Shown: piece by piece, positions 12,407-26,500 of the stretch
Numbering within the stretch: position 1 is the first letter of the stretch
How the letters are laid out: each line of letters begins with the position of its first letter
Source: Tachypleus tridentatus
Taxonomy: Eukaryota > Arthropoda > Merostomata > Xiphosura > Limulidae
Length of the DNA stretch: 64,000 bases
Assembly: GCF_004210375.1 (NCBI RefSeq)
Contig: NC_134825.1
Location: 74,577,558 to 74,641,557, forward strand
Direction: 5' to 3'
Program-made: the position numbers and the translations under genes
The notes under the pieces: model-generated
Seen by the model: only the letters and a program-made list of their open reading frames with translations
The model's database searches: none
What the model was told of the DNA's origin: nothing

Positions 12407-13834
12407 TCCTTTTTAACTGTGTTACAGGATTTACTACAGCTGTTAGAATGTTTCTTGCAGGCCAAGTAGTGAATCTCTTGAGTATTAGGAACAAGTTTTA
12501 GAGTTTACAGATTCATTAAGTGAATTACTTCTTTCACAAAGAAAAGTTTTCAATTTCTTCTTTAACACTTGTTTCTCCACACATACACACAAGTTCTTTT
12601 GTTAATTAAAAGGTCAGCTGTGTTGTCACTTTCTTTGTTAACCTGTACTCTGTCAGCACTGAATTTCTAAAAACTCTTGTCTTCAGTTTAATACTTGCAG
12701 TATGTAACAGCACCAGTAAAGACCTGTTTCAGCATTCAAACAATATGTAATGAAGATACACATGCACTTAAGACCGATTCTTATGCTGACACCACACCTC
12801 TGAAGCAGCTAGGTGGCATAAGTAGAGCCTAAAATAAAGCATCATGCAGTGCACAGAGTAAGAACAGTTTAGCCTAGATTTGGCCATGACATACAGTAAT
12901 TTCTAAAGAGTTGAGTGGGATCCAGTGTAGAAAGCTATTTATAACTCCTCTTGATATATACATATATAAGGGAGAGGCTGTAGTCACAGAAGGATGGCCT
13001 CCATCTGTCTCTTCTATTATGCTAATGTCTCTTAACTTTACATATAATATGAGAAACAAATATGTTGTATAGGTTTTTAAAATTTATTTTCATTTGCAGT
13101 ATACGTTATAATTATCTTTTGATCATTTATGATGTTTAGTGTACTTGTCCATGACTCATGTGACATGTGATACACTGTGTTAAGATGTTTGATATGTACA
13201 GTGTATATGTAACGTAATGAGCTGTCTTTATGTATAAATTAAGAGTCAACCAGTAATTGTTTTATAACTAAAAGACACAATTTAATGAATTTATATTTTA
13301 GTCTGAGTGAAGGGGGATTGCTCCACTTTTACTGAAATTTGCTTATTAATTAATGAAATTAAAAGATTACTGAAGATGAGTTCAAAGTATTTCACTGCAA
13401 TAATTTTATTTATAATCTTGATGTTGCATAAAAAAAAATTGTCAGATTGGTTAATTCCAATCACTTGTTTGAAAATTTAGATATGCTAAAATGTGTAAAA
13501 GCTTTGCATTAAATATTGCTGAATACCAAAATACATGAAATAAGAAAACTGACTAATTATAAAACTAGGCCTAATTCATGAACAGAAGATTCCATATAAG
13601 TTCAGCATAGAAGTCACTGAATGAATACAGAATGTGTATTGCTAACAACTAATTTGATTCCTCGATAAGATTTAAGTATTATAGATTAACCACTCTTCAG
13701 GTTAGTTTATGGCTGACATAAGCTCATCAGTGCATATTTATAGTTATTTAAGCATAGTCACCATATTTTTACTAACACCATGGTTTTGACAGCTATACTA
13801 TGTATGCATATTTTTAGAGTGCTGTGAAAATAAG

Positions 13835-13982
13835 AGATTAAATTTGTCTGTAATGAAAATTCACATGTATTATATAGTTAGATGTCATTTCACGGGCTAG
13901 CACAGAGAACTTGGCTTCCCCCAGAAATGACATCTAACCATATAATACATGTGAATTTTCATTACAGGCACAAATTTAATCT
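13835..13982. repeat. Long near-perfect hairpin (57-59 bp arms, 32-base loop)
   Basis: Left arm 13835-13891 and right arm 13924-13982 are reverse complements with one mismatch and a 2-base gap. Arms include taatgaaaattcacatgta. No flanking target duplication is visible, so it may be an inverted duplication or a fold-back element. Confidence 0.9.
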
Positions 13983-16900
13983 AAGTGACAATACTTGTTT
14001 GGTAAAATAATTACATCTCATCATAGATTTTCAGGTTATATTGTAATTATATTGAGACATGAATCCCTTTTGTATCAACTACTAAATACAAAGGTCAAAG
14101 CATTGGGATAATTTATTTTGAGCCAATTAACTACATTTTGCTAAAATGTTACCAGACACTGATAAAATGAAACATCAAAGAGCATTTTTTCTTTTATCGC
14201 TATTACAAATCATTCAATTTTTAGAACTGTAGAACTGTTTTTCTTATCAGTTTGATTCAAGATTGAACATTGTAAAACTTACACAATAACATGTGAAGAA
14301 AACTTTGTCAGAAATGAGAAGACAAAACCTGAGAGTAAAATAAAAAAAAAATCACTGTCAATAAAAACATAAGTTATAAAAGGTTGTATATTTAGTGTTT
14401 TGTATTTTGTTTTTGCATTTGAAAATGGCTGAAGAAAGATTTGATAAGTTTCAAAAACTACTGAAAATTATACTAAATGTACATACATATGTATACATTT
14501 AATTTAAGCAGGTGTTAAAACACAGAATATGTGTGAAAACTTGTACATGTTATATATCCATGTTTATAGCAGTCTATTTCTGTTTGTTTTTTGTTGTTGT
14601 TTTTTTGGCTTACAACTGAAAGTATATTGCTTAGCAAAACAATATTTCCCATCCTTTAAGCAGCAATATAGTAAACTTTTATAAAAGATTTTAGAGAGTG
14701 AGAATAAATGTGAGAAGTCAAAATACATTAGTATGCTATTCACATTCATGATTACATCTGATTGGTGTATGCACATGTTATACATGCACTTTTCAAAAGT
14801 TAATGAATGGTTGTAAGTTATTCAAGATATTTTGTGTTTCAGCAGCTTGTGGTATATTTTAATATGTGATTAAATTAGTTTTGTTTTTGTCTGTGGTAAA
14901 GCTTTTAAGAGGAACAATTCACAGTTCATTTAGTAATTGTAACTTGATCACTTATAGCTTTACCTCCAGCACTTAACTACTGGCACTGTTAGCCAGTGTC
15001 ATCTATTCTGTGTCTACAGTAGTTCAATGGATGGAAAGACATGAATGTAGGAGAGGAACTAAGAAGTTTACTGAGCATATTCCAAAGTAATAAACATATT
15101 TTCAGTTCAAATGTAAATATGTAAAACTATGAAAGTATATTTGAACATTAAGAAATCTTATTATTGGATTGTATTAAATGATGGATGGGGAGAAAAAAAG
15201 CATTTTTCAGCTTATATTACAGAAAAACGTTTTTTTAAAGTCTGTCAAAATGTCTAAAATTATCTTTTTGATTATAATATACAGTTAAGTTCATGCTTGA
15301 GATTGTAAATGTACATGTGTAACCATCAAACATTTTTAGTTACTAGAAGATAAAGACTGATTCTGAAACATTTACTTTTTATGATAATTAAATTTGTAGA
15401 TGTTTTGTCCATACTCTTATCTATGTATTACATCTATTTCTCATTCATGACATTTTGTCCTGAATAAAACATGTCTTTGTCCATTTCATTGCAAATGCCT
15501 AGAAATAATATTATCTTATATCAAATTTTTTTTGTTTTATATAAAGGTCAAACATTTATTATTTTTCGTGTTGCCTATATTTGTCCAAAACTTCCTGTAG
15601 TACATGTTTTTTACAGATTAATTCTTCCATTGCTGTTGTCTCTTCTAATAATATTCCTGTTTACCAGCATACTGTATAGGATTTCTTTTTCTTGGATTCT
15701 TCAATAGTTTAAACTAAAATGTTGCATTCAAACAAAGAAATAATTTCTATTAATGTTTAAAGCCTTCTAAGAAATGCAGGTAAATTTTGAAAGGACTGAG
15801 ATTATAGAAGTTTCAGTAATCATGGAGCACCAGTACATATATAATGATGAAAATAATGGAATAGAATTATGTTCAGTCAGAGGAAAGCTATCAAGAATAT
15901 TACCTTCCCTCATGTATAAATGTTTATTCATGAATTGGTATTTTTACTTAAACCATGCAATATGTTCACTTTCATTTACCATAAAGGAATATTGATGGAC
16001 CATGCATTCCCAATGGGAAAGCCAACTAAAAAGATGAAATTGCTCCAGCAAAGTTAAATTCTTTGGGAAATCTTGCACAATAATTCAATCCATGACACAA
16101 CTTTCTACAGCAAAGTGGTGCTCATACACACTACAAGTCATGGTAACACATGGTGTTTTTGTACACTTCAGCTTGTTTTTAATTTGTTGAGTTCATGTCT
16201 TCAACAGTTTCACATTTAGGTAAGGTTGCTATTCTTTTCTGCTTGTAAATTTCTGAGGGTTTCAAGTACCTGATATGCAGATTTTGTCTATACTTAAGAA
16301 GTTGTATGCATGTTGACTCTTATGGGATATACTTCTGTGAAGTTCAAGGGTTCTTCCTGTAATGAAGAGTTAGTTATTTCAATTTTCTATTACTGCCAGT
16401 AACTTTAAATACATCCCTATGAAACATGATTGCATTTTTATAAATTATTCTTTGGAAATATATTGTTTTTTTACTATAAAATTACCCCCTTGATAAGTGT
16501 TTTCCCATTTGAATCCACTGGTACTTATCACTCATCCAGTCAGTCAACCTTTTTCTGTGATGACTTTCTATAATTGTAAAAATAAAATTCTCATTTTGCA
16601 GGTAGTGTTGGAATTTATTGGGTTTGATTTTTGTAATATACTATTGTTTGAAGTTGATACAGGTAAACATTACCAATTTCACTGAATGTGTGATTATATA
16701 GTGTCACAAAATTCTTTATTGATAAAATGTGTTCCCTCATATTGCATTTCCATTTAAACTTACATTAACCAAAATAACCAAATATCTTGCTTTTAGTTAT
16801 TCAGGAGACTAGTAAAGGTTGTTAAACAGTAAATTTAGTTTCAGTAATTTTGAAACACGTTTTTTTCCTACCCTACTAAGATGATCTGGTTGCTTCATCA

Positions 16901-18103
16901 TCTAGGTCTACCTTCACACTTTTGCCTTACTTGTACTGAACATTTTCTCAATCTACAAATATTTATTATTTATATTTTCTATGGTGGTATGGTCGTCAAT
17001 ATGTTGTTTCAAATGAACCCATCGTGCAGCATATATATAACTGAATAACAAACTTATATTGTTCATCATTGCACATGTGCAAGGTTTATCAGTTTACATT
17101 AAACAAAGAAGATGAAAAAGTATATAGATATTAATAAGTCATATCTTCAAGCAGTACTGGTTATCAGTTTTAATAAAAGTTATTGTATGTAATATCTTAA
17201 ACTGATTTGCATTGTATAAAATCAGAATTTACAGAACACATTAAATGTGGTGCACTCACATCCTTCTGTAACTAATGAATGAACCTTTCATTTTGAAGTG
17301 TGTAAAAATTTTATAGAATTACGATAATTAAATTACTTTACAGTTTCTTTTCTAGCATAAATAGTGCACTTAAGTATTCAGAAAGGGTTAAGTTTTCATC
17401 ATTAAAGTTATAGTTTTAGAGAGAGAGGTGATTATTAGTATTATGAATACAAAAATATATATAGTACACTGTTATAAGTCTGATACTGTAGTCTTACTTG
17501 AAGTGTCATACACCATGGAATATGTTAATGGGTTGGTAAGTTCTAAAATAGTTTTGATCAGTAATGTAACATTTCCACTTTGTTCTTATAACTTGTGTTG
17601 TGATACATACTGAGTGTGTGTGTAACATACATATTCTCTGTCTGTTACATTAGTCTGTGCTTCAATATTTTGTTTGTCCTATGATGTGTAACAGTAATAA
17701 TGTCTGGTGTGGATTTCATCAAAAGTGTAACATTCTTACCTCACTCCTATGATATTATCATACACACTCAACATGTGTAACATACTATTCTGGGTCTGTT
17801 TCAGTATTTTATATTGTAATATCAAAAATACAGACCAGGTGAATGGAAGTGACTTCTTATGTGGTTTTCCTCAGTTATGTAACACTCAACATACTCTTGG
17901 TATTTACATTGTTTTTATATAAACTTGTCTAGCACAATGTTTTGGTCTTACCACACATGTATGAACAACACAGTTCTGTACCAGATCAGTTCTATTGAAA
18001 ATGGTTATTGACTTGATCAGAATTTACTAATAGTGCATTTTGAGCAGGTTGGTGTTGGAAATATGGCATTCTTACTCAGATACAATAACTTATTTCACTC
18101 TCT

Positions 18104-18231
18104 GTTGCCCCCTGCTAGTACAATGGTAAGACTAAGAATTTACAATGCTAAAAATCAGGGGGTTCGATTCCTCTCAGTGGGCTCAGCAGATAGCATGATG
18201 TGGCTTTGCTATAAGAAAAACACACACACTT
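18104..18231 (+). repeat. SINE, family 3 (short, Val-anticodon-like head)
   Basis: gccccctgctagtacaatgg head, ggttcgattcctctcagtgg B box, tail cagatagcatgatgtggc and a CA run. Confidence 0.8.
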
Positions 18232-20226
18232 TCTGTTCTAATACAGTGTGTAAATAAACTGTTTTATTCCAGATTTTATACCATCCCAAACTATTAGTGA
18301 GGTATCAGCCATAAAACTTCAAAATAATATTTGTGGTAAAAATGTGAACCTCTCATATTTTTAAAACAAGAAAGGAAATACACACATAAAGATATTTAAA
18401 TTGTGAGCATTTTGGTTTCTATTTATCTGTAGAAGTTAACAAAAATTGTTTCAGTTACTTGAAACATTAGGTGAAGAAATGTGAAACTTCTGGTATTTAG
18501 AAAGTGAAGATGAAGGTAAGACTTGATTAGTACTGGAAGTGTTACAATACAAACACACACACATAGAATGACATTAAAATTGTGCATTTTCTTATTAAAG
18601 GTATGTAGAAGGTAACAAAATATTGTGCTTCAAGCATGTTTCTGACTCGGAATGTTTAATATGTGGGATCTTTGAATAGGCAATAGATACATAAAAATAA
18701 TTTATACTTTTGAGAATCAATTGACTAATTAGTGTTCATTTGTCATTAATTGCATTTGAAACTCCATAAATATGTTTTTACTGTTAATAGAGTGGGACCA
18801 TTATTTAAAAACCCCAAGAATGAAGTTTTGTAATATTTGAAATAGGAAAAAAAGTGACTTCCATTAGTTTTTATAGAAGTAATTATTTTAGAGATTATTT
18901 GAAAATACATAGATTGAAAATGATTGAAGATGCAGGGATTAAGTCTTTAACTCTTACACTTACCATATCATGGATGCACAGTTTGATAAACCTGAGTGTA
19001 GTTTATGTATTTCATTTCATGTGTGTGTTTTATTTTTACTTATATGATTATGCTTTGAAAAATTGCCATTGTATTTGGATAAATGAACTATCTGCCAATA
19101 AATTTGCACAACATTTATTTTACCATAGACTCATTGTTTTACACAACTCAGTATCTTCACAGTTTTCTACCTAAGCGAAGGAGCTAATCAAATCTGTATA
19201 TTATATAATGTAAGCATTTTGTAAAAATGTATACAAAGGCTCACAATGTTTATTAATATTTTGTTCATGCCAAATTTGCAAGTCAGCATTAGAAAACTAG
19301 TCCTGAATAAACATTGGTTACAATGAACACCTTTTATTAATTTGTTTTTAATTACTACTTGCTAACCATAAATATCTTTGTAAAAACACAATAACAAGAC
19401 TTGTTTGTTGAACCCTTGGGATATCAATAAACAAACACACCAAAAGATTCATTTGTTGTTAAAACACCCTGTACTATATTTAAACTTTCTGGATTAAAAC
19501 TTATTATTTTCAGTATGCCTATGGTATAATTTAATTCCCCTAGAGCACATTATTCTAAAGATATAATTATTGTAATAAAACAATCACTGCCTCTAAATCG
19601 TGTTAATTATACACCACCCACGTTCACGTATGTTTCAGATGTATGTGATAATTAAAACTACATCATTAAAGAAACGTAAAAAGAAAAATTAATGTAGAAC
19701 TTGTCTCTGCCCTTTTATAAGCTATTTGTAAAAGCATTACATATTTACACACAGAAACACGTACATATATTTTAAAGAAATGTACTTCTTCCAAGTCCTG
19801 GGCAAAATCTATTAAGTAATTACGCCTATGATAAGTTTTCCGTTGATCTGAGAGAGCATTTAAAAGTCTTAAGAATATTTACCTTTGTTATTAACAAATT
19901 TATTTCACAAAACTATGATAACATCATTACAAACTGTTGTTCAGAACAGATTGTTATACTTTGTATGTAAAACTGAATTATTATAAAGTAATTTTATTAC
20001 AGGAAAGATTATTAACCAAAAAGATTTTATCATCAGCGTGACAATTGGTTTTCTTCACCGTAGCAGGTGAAACGTTACAAATGATACTTGATTACTGAAG
20101 GTGGTAAATAACGTTAAAAATATACAATTTCTATTTTCCACTTTAGGTAATTTATGCTATTCTTGATGGCTTAACAGAATGTTTCAGCAATTTTAGTGAG
20201 TGGACGTACAAAAAACGTCAAACATA

Positions 20227-20256
20227 TTTATTTGCTTTACTGTTAAAGTTTTTATT
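20227..20256 (-). promoter_or_regulatory. Two candidate polyadenylation signals of espin
   Basis: AATAAA on the minus strand at 20256-20251 and again at 20232-20227, about 115-145 bases after the stop codon. They imply a short 3' UTR ending near 20.2 kb. Position and sequence are seen; use is inferred. Confidence 0.55.
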
Positions 20257-20370
20257 AACCCATCTTGCGAAAAATAAGTTTTTCACTGCTGTCATACACT
20301 AATAAAACGTATGCGATAGGTTTTAGAGTACAATTATTTGTTTTTTCCTGCGTATGTTGCAAAAACATTT

Positions 20371-20569
20371 TTAACGAATTTCCGCATTGGTTTTCCTTAA
20401 CTGTTGTAGCCAAGGATTTGGAGGTTTGTCATCTTCATTGTTGTAATTTTCCTCAGAAAAAGAAACTGCTGTCTCTTTTTCCATACTGCGATGAAGTTTT
20501 TCTGAAATCGTTTCCATAGTGTTTTTTGTAACAGAAGGAGTACTTGACACCAGGTTCGATGAAGGAAGA
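20371..20569 (-). CDS. ESPN: Espin terminal coding exon j
   Basis: Acceptor gcttttag; one base, 65 codons and stop TAA at 20373-20371. The end reads [18 protein letters not shown], again a P-x-W-basic motif. Another frame of this exon ends after about 38 codons and looks less protein-like; only the frame used here fits the phase of exon i. Confidence 0.82.
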
Positions 20570-23500
20570 CTAAAAGCAAGGTTAAACAGAGATTTACAGA
20601 CTTATTCTTGTATTATCTAATAGTTATGAAATATTAAATATAAATACACACTTTTTTTCTAAAGTGTACAAGTCTGATACCGTTTTCGTGATGTGAAAGT
20701 GTCTCGCATCCTTTCTTTAGAGGCCCGGCATGGCCACATGGTTAAGGTACTCGACTTGTAATCCGAAGGTCGCGGGTTCGAATTCCCCTAACACTAAACA
20801 TGCTCGCTCTTTCAGCCGTGAAGGCGTTATAAAGGTTCGGTCAATCCCAATATTTGTTAGTAAAATAGTAGCCCAAGAGTTGCCAGCGGGTGGTGATGAC
20901 TAGCTGCCTTCCTTCTAATCTTACACTGCTAAATTAGTGACGGCTAGCCCTCATGTAGCTTTGCGCGAAGTTCAAGACAAACCTTTCTTTATAATTAATA
21001 ACATATCTGTCACATTAGACTTAAATTTATTCAACAGATAGAACACGGATAAAAAAAAAAATAAACCAATATCAACTGTATTGCGCTCTTATCTGCATTA
21101 ATAATAATAATACCCTTACTAATATTATTATTCAAGTCAATTCTTAGTAATATTAATTTGGATCTAATGACCAAAAACGAGAAGCATTTAGAACAGCTAT
21201 ACAGTTTATATTTCAATTTTCTTTCATATTAAGTTGTTTTTAGTCAAACAATAGATTAAATGTAAGTGAAAGATAAAAATGAAGAAAATTTTAAATATTT
21301 ATCAAAAGATTAATAACTATATAAGAAAACTAAGGGTTATCTTAGATACATACAAAGGAGTATTTGTAAAACGATTCTCAACTTGATCAAAACGTGCTGT
21401 AATTATTTTTATACTTTATTCATTTGTGTGAATATTATCTTGCCGAATATATACTGCCCCCCAGTGGCTCAGCAGTATGTCTGCGGACTTACAATGCTAC
21501 AAACCGGGTTTTGATACCCGTGGTGGGCAGAGCACAGATAGCCCATTGTGTAGCTTTGTGCTTAATTCAAAACAACAACAACCAAATATATACTATTGTA
21601 TTTTTAATAAAAATGGGCTAAACACCTACGTTTGAGTGATTTCTGCAGGTGATTTCAATTGAATTCCATTTTTGAGCAGTAGATGGCGCTTCCAAGCTGG
21701 AATAGCACTGATTTTCCTCTGCTCCACCTCCTTCTAAATAACAGAATAAATCCATATTTTTCGTTGGCAGTTAATCACACTGAAACATATTTTTCTTATT
21801 ATCTTTAATTACTTAATATGTGTGATTGCAATTACTTGATGCAATTAGATTTTTGATACAAGCAGTAACGTCCTTTTTTGTTGTTAGGAAAAGTAGAATA
21901 TAATCCTCACTTGAAATTCTTTTAGGCAAGATTAAAGTATATGAATATCAACATCCCCCGCTAGTACAGCGGTAAGTCTATGGATTTACAACGCTAAAAT
22001 CAGGTGTTCGATTCCCGATGTGGTTTGGCTATAAGAAAACATACACACGTTAACTATATTTTTGTACTCTAGCAATACCAAGCGTAGGACCCACCTATGC
22101 CCGATTCAGTTTAATTACTCATCAAAATCTCTTCCAGCCTACTATCAAATTGAAATACTTTTAGGTGAAATTAAAGTAAATGAACCTAAGAGACCTCGGA
22201 TGTGATCAAGTATATCAATCGAAAGGGATTAACCCCCATGAGTCCAAAACTGTAATGAGATCTCATATCGGCCGAGAGTTGATGGAGCTACGAGCTAAAC
22301 GCTTTTCAAGATAAAAAAAAGAAACTCGGAGCCATTATATGTGGCGCGGCTGAAAGTCAGGCCCAAACGTTATAATACATATATTTAATTCCAGTTGAAG
22401 AACATTTTAGCATCGTCAAAAAATTTTGTAACACCACACAGGTGTTTTAAAATTATTACACGACTATATTTTCCACTTTGAAACTATGTCTTCTGGAACC
22501 ATCAGCGAATTTAGTTATGGCATACATATTAGTTAACCACTCAATCAAAAAACATGTTAGGTAGATTATATTCTACATCAAGCAATCTCATGGTAATCCA
22601 ACGTAGTATCTATGTTGTATGTACAAGAAAGCTGTACGATAAATAGGGGTCTAAGAAGTTATCACTGTACTCTTGATAATTGTTTATTACCAGTGTTTGC
22701 TCTTCTGCTTCTTTCTTGGCATTTTCAGCAGCTTTCTTTGCCAACATTTGCCGCTTCCATGGTGGAATAGGGCATCCGTTAGCGTCGACCTCGGGGATTT
22801 TGGCGAGAAAATGTTCAGTTGTGTATTGCTTTGCAATATCCAATGCTTTCTTCTGTATCTAAATAAAAAAAAGTTAAAATCTTAATTTTAACCAAAAAAA
22901 ATTCATATCAAACGGTGCAGGATAATGTCATGAGTGTTACATATACTGTAATTACTAAAAGACATATTTTCCAAACACGTTGAAACAAAAGAAACCATAA
23001 TTGTTTACATGTAGCTTTTCAAACTCAAGAGAATTCGAAAAATTATCTTCATTTTTTTCCTCACTACAATCTGTTCATCTTGGTATTAGTAAAAATAAAA
23101 CGATGTAAATATTTCTATTGAATTTTTTCATGTGTAAAAACAAAACAGCAGCAGATTATTATGAAAGCATCAAAGTCTGGTGTGTCTTCTTTGTGCATAA
23201 TAAGACTATGACGTCAAACTTAATATAAGATTTTGACCAAGATGCATTTTGCCTTCTCGAGAGTTCTTTGGCATGTAGAATCGTGACCAAGAATGGGTAT
23301 CGTGAGACGACTTTACAAAATGTAAGATGTTTCAAGTTTGAACAGCAAAACGAGTCATAGCATACATTAAAAAAAGGAAAATGTGAACGATAATATATAA
23401 ATATACTAGAAAGATATAAATACATTTAGTAATATTATTATCATTACAGTAAATGTTAATGCGCGGTTTGGAAGTAAAACAGATATTGTTATGTGCTAAA

Positions 23501-26500
23501 ATAATTAGGCAGAACGTGGCGAATAGACTTGAATCGAGTCAAAATAGGTAGTTATTTTAAATACAATTTACTTTTACTGAGAAAAGGGTATTAACTATTG
23601 ACGATATATTATACTACTGAATTCACTATTCAGGTGTATAAAACCAAAATATGTACTTCAGTGTTAGCAAAAAGCAAATAGACTGACGTTTTGAAGATAT
23701 TACACAAACAGTGTAATCACGTACATTGTTAGCTTGTGACTATTTATATAACAGTGCTTACACAACTAAGTCTGATTAAATAGACAGAATATTGTTTCAA
23801 AAATTGCTTTGTTTGTTTGGAAATTTCGCACAAAGCTACTCGAGGGCTATCTGTGCTAGCCGTCCCTAATTTAGCAGTGTAAGACTAGAGGGAAGGCAGC
23901 TAGTCATCACCACCCACCGCCAACTCTTGGGCTACTCTTTACCAACGAATAGTGGGATTGACCGTCACATTATACACCCCCACGGCTGGGAGGGCGAGCA
24001 TGTTTAGCGCGACGCGGGCGCGAACCCGCGACCCTCGGATTACGAGTCGCACGCCTTACGCGCTAAGCCATGCCGGGCCTCAAAAATTGCTAATATTATA
24101 GTTACTAACTGGAATACTTGGTATCTGTATGAGTCAGATTTACTCAGTTTTGGACACAATCTCAAAGTATGCAGTCTGAGATCACCGAGATAGTTTATGA
24201 TCTGGTATGAAGTATATTCAGACTGGGAGCTAACTTTTCAGTGAAGGCAACTGTCAACTGTAGCCACAAAAAGGGTGCATTTTAACTGTGCTTGTTTCAA
24301 ATAAAGCTTGTTTATTGTTACTGCTTGTTGGTATTTAGTCTCACAAATTTTAATTAATTGGAAAATTAGAATTATCTCGCAATAGACATCTTAACGAATT
24401 TCCCGTTATCAGACTGGCCTGTCTTATCTCAGGGCCTGGCATGGCCTAGCGCGTTAAGGCGTGCGCTTCGTAATCCGAGGGTCGCGGGTTCGCGCCCGAG
24501 TCGCGCCAAACATGCTCGCCCTCCCAGCCGTGGGGGCGTTATAATGTTACAGTCAATCCCACTATACATTGGTAAAAGAGTAGCCCAAGAGTTGGCGGTG
24601 GGTGGTGATGACTAGCTGCGTTCCCTCTAGTCTTACACTGCTAAATTAGGGACGGCTAGCACAGATAGCCCTCGAGTAGCTTTGTGTGAAATTCCAAAAA
24701 ACAAACAAACAAACCTGTCTTATCTCGCCAAGACTTTCGGGACTGGTGAAATAAACAGAGCAAATGTCTGTGGAAGCATGATTTTTAGAGTTCCCGATAT
24801 TTTCTATAAACGTGTTCAAACAGGCAAATGTGACATGGCATTAAATACATCCTGCGGTGTTTGTGCCGACCAATGTTTAACTTTATAAGATTCCTGGTTT
24901 TCGGTCATACCACGCCCGAGAACAGTCGGGAGTGGGAAATGGCACGGTGAAATTTATTGGCTTGGAATCCTTCTATTGTACAATTTGTCCTTCTACCCTA
25001 ACATGGCTACCGCCAGCACTGTTCTACTATATTGATGTTTTTATAATATTTCTGATTTGAGCAGTGATAGGCAAGAGTTCGTATGTAGTTAATAAACAGT
25101 TGTTTTTCTTTCCGAAAAGTCTTGCCATCTGTTGCAGAGGGAAAAGAAGATATGGTGGAGACTTATGACAGATAATGGTTTGTTTTGAATTTCGCGCAAA
25201 GTTGCACGGGGGCTGTCTGTGGTAGTCGTCCCTAATTTAGCAGTGTAAGATTAGAGGGAAGGCAGCTAGTCATTACCACCCACCGCTAACTCTTTTACCA
25301 ATGAAGAGTGGGATTGACTGTACATTATAACGCCCCCACTGCCGAAAAGGCGAGCACGTTTGGTGCGACGGGGATTCGAACCCGCGACCCTTAGATTACG
25401 AGTCGAGTGTCTTAACCACCTGACGATGCCGGACCTAATAGGCACCCTCGTTATACACCAATATAAAACATAATGCTTCAACAAACAGGTACCAACATGA
25501 ATCTTTTCGAGAAAGTTTTGACTTTCGAAGAGGTGCAAAACAAGTACCACTTTGAATCTTCTGTAGTAACTTTTGATTTTCGATAAAACGTAAAACAGGT
25601 ACCGATTTGAATCTTTTATAGTAAATTTTGACTTTCGATTAAACGTAAAACAGGTGCCAATTTGAATTTTTTACAGTAACTTTGACTTTCGATCAATTTA
25701 AAACAGTTGGGAGTTGTCTTATATCAAAGCCACATGGGATTATCTGCTGCGTCCACCGAGAGAAATCGAACCACTGATTTTAATGTTGTGAATCCGTAGA
25801 CTTACCGCTGTACTAGCGGGGGACCGTAAAACAGTTATAAGTTTGAATCTTTTATGGTAAATTTTGACTTTCGATTAAACGTGAAACAGGTACTAATTTG
25901 AATCCTTTGTAAGTCAGTTTTGACTTTCTATTAAATGTAACAGGTACCAGCCTGAATCTTTTGTATTGTAAAACAGGTTGTCACATAATACACCAACTAA
26001 ATGTAAGAGCTGCTAGTTCGCATAAACTAAACTGCACCATAAAGTTAAAATATATTACACATTAGAACTAATAAAAAGGCAGCCCGGCATGGCCAGGCGG
26101 GTTAAGGCGTCCGATTAGTCATCTGAGATTCGCGGGTTCGAATCCCTGTCGCATCAAACTTGCTCGCCGTTTCAGCCGTGGGGGCGTCATTATTTGACGG
26201 TCAATTCCACTTTTCGTTGGTAAAAGAGTAGCCCAAGAAATGGCGGTGAGTGGTGATGACTTGCTGCCTTCCCTCTAATCTTACACTGCTAAAGTAAGAA
26301 CAGCTAGCGCAGATAGCTGTTGAGTAGTTTTGCGCGAAATTAAAAAACAAAGAATAAAAGGGCACCAACCCTTGTTGTATATTTTTGAAATGTTTTAACG
26401 ATGGTCTTCAACGTCATTCTCAGTAAATGTGGTTTCCTGACGATTTCAGTAAATATCATGTACAGGATATCCAACAGGCCTTGATGACATATTTATTAAT

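Larger units (their letters stand above)
12420..20200. other. Intergenic, no gene seen apart from listed repeats
   Basis: Upstream side of CLIC and downstream side of espin. Contains the hairpin at 13.8 kb and one family-3 SINE at 18.1 kb. A degenerate region near 17.60-17.90 kb repeats tgtgtaaca motifs. No Thr-family SINE is present in this stretch. Confidence 0.5.

Noticed and set aside
14400-14470. Possible further hammerhead-like motif (ggctgaagaaagatttg)
   Set aside because: No GAAA box and no stem II pairing; too degenerate.
18854-19174. 106-codon plus frame rich in Phe, Ile, Tyr
   Set aside because: Composition expected from AT-rich noncoding DNA; no motif seen.
20739-20797. tRNA-like heads with CGT anticodons, as functional Thr tRNA genes
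   Set aside because: The acceptor stems do not close, the anticodon stems are mismatched, and each continues into the SINE body; they are SINE heads.
22610-22690. Stop at 22610 as the true espin C-terminus
   Set aside because: Two further exons with matching motifs and phases (21733-21630, 20569-20371) fit better; kept only as a possible alternative end.
25266-25550. 94-codon minus frame reading [20 protein letters not shown]
   Set aside because: It is the tRNA-derived SINE read through; similar frames occur at 61816-62001 and 44108-44359.
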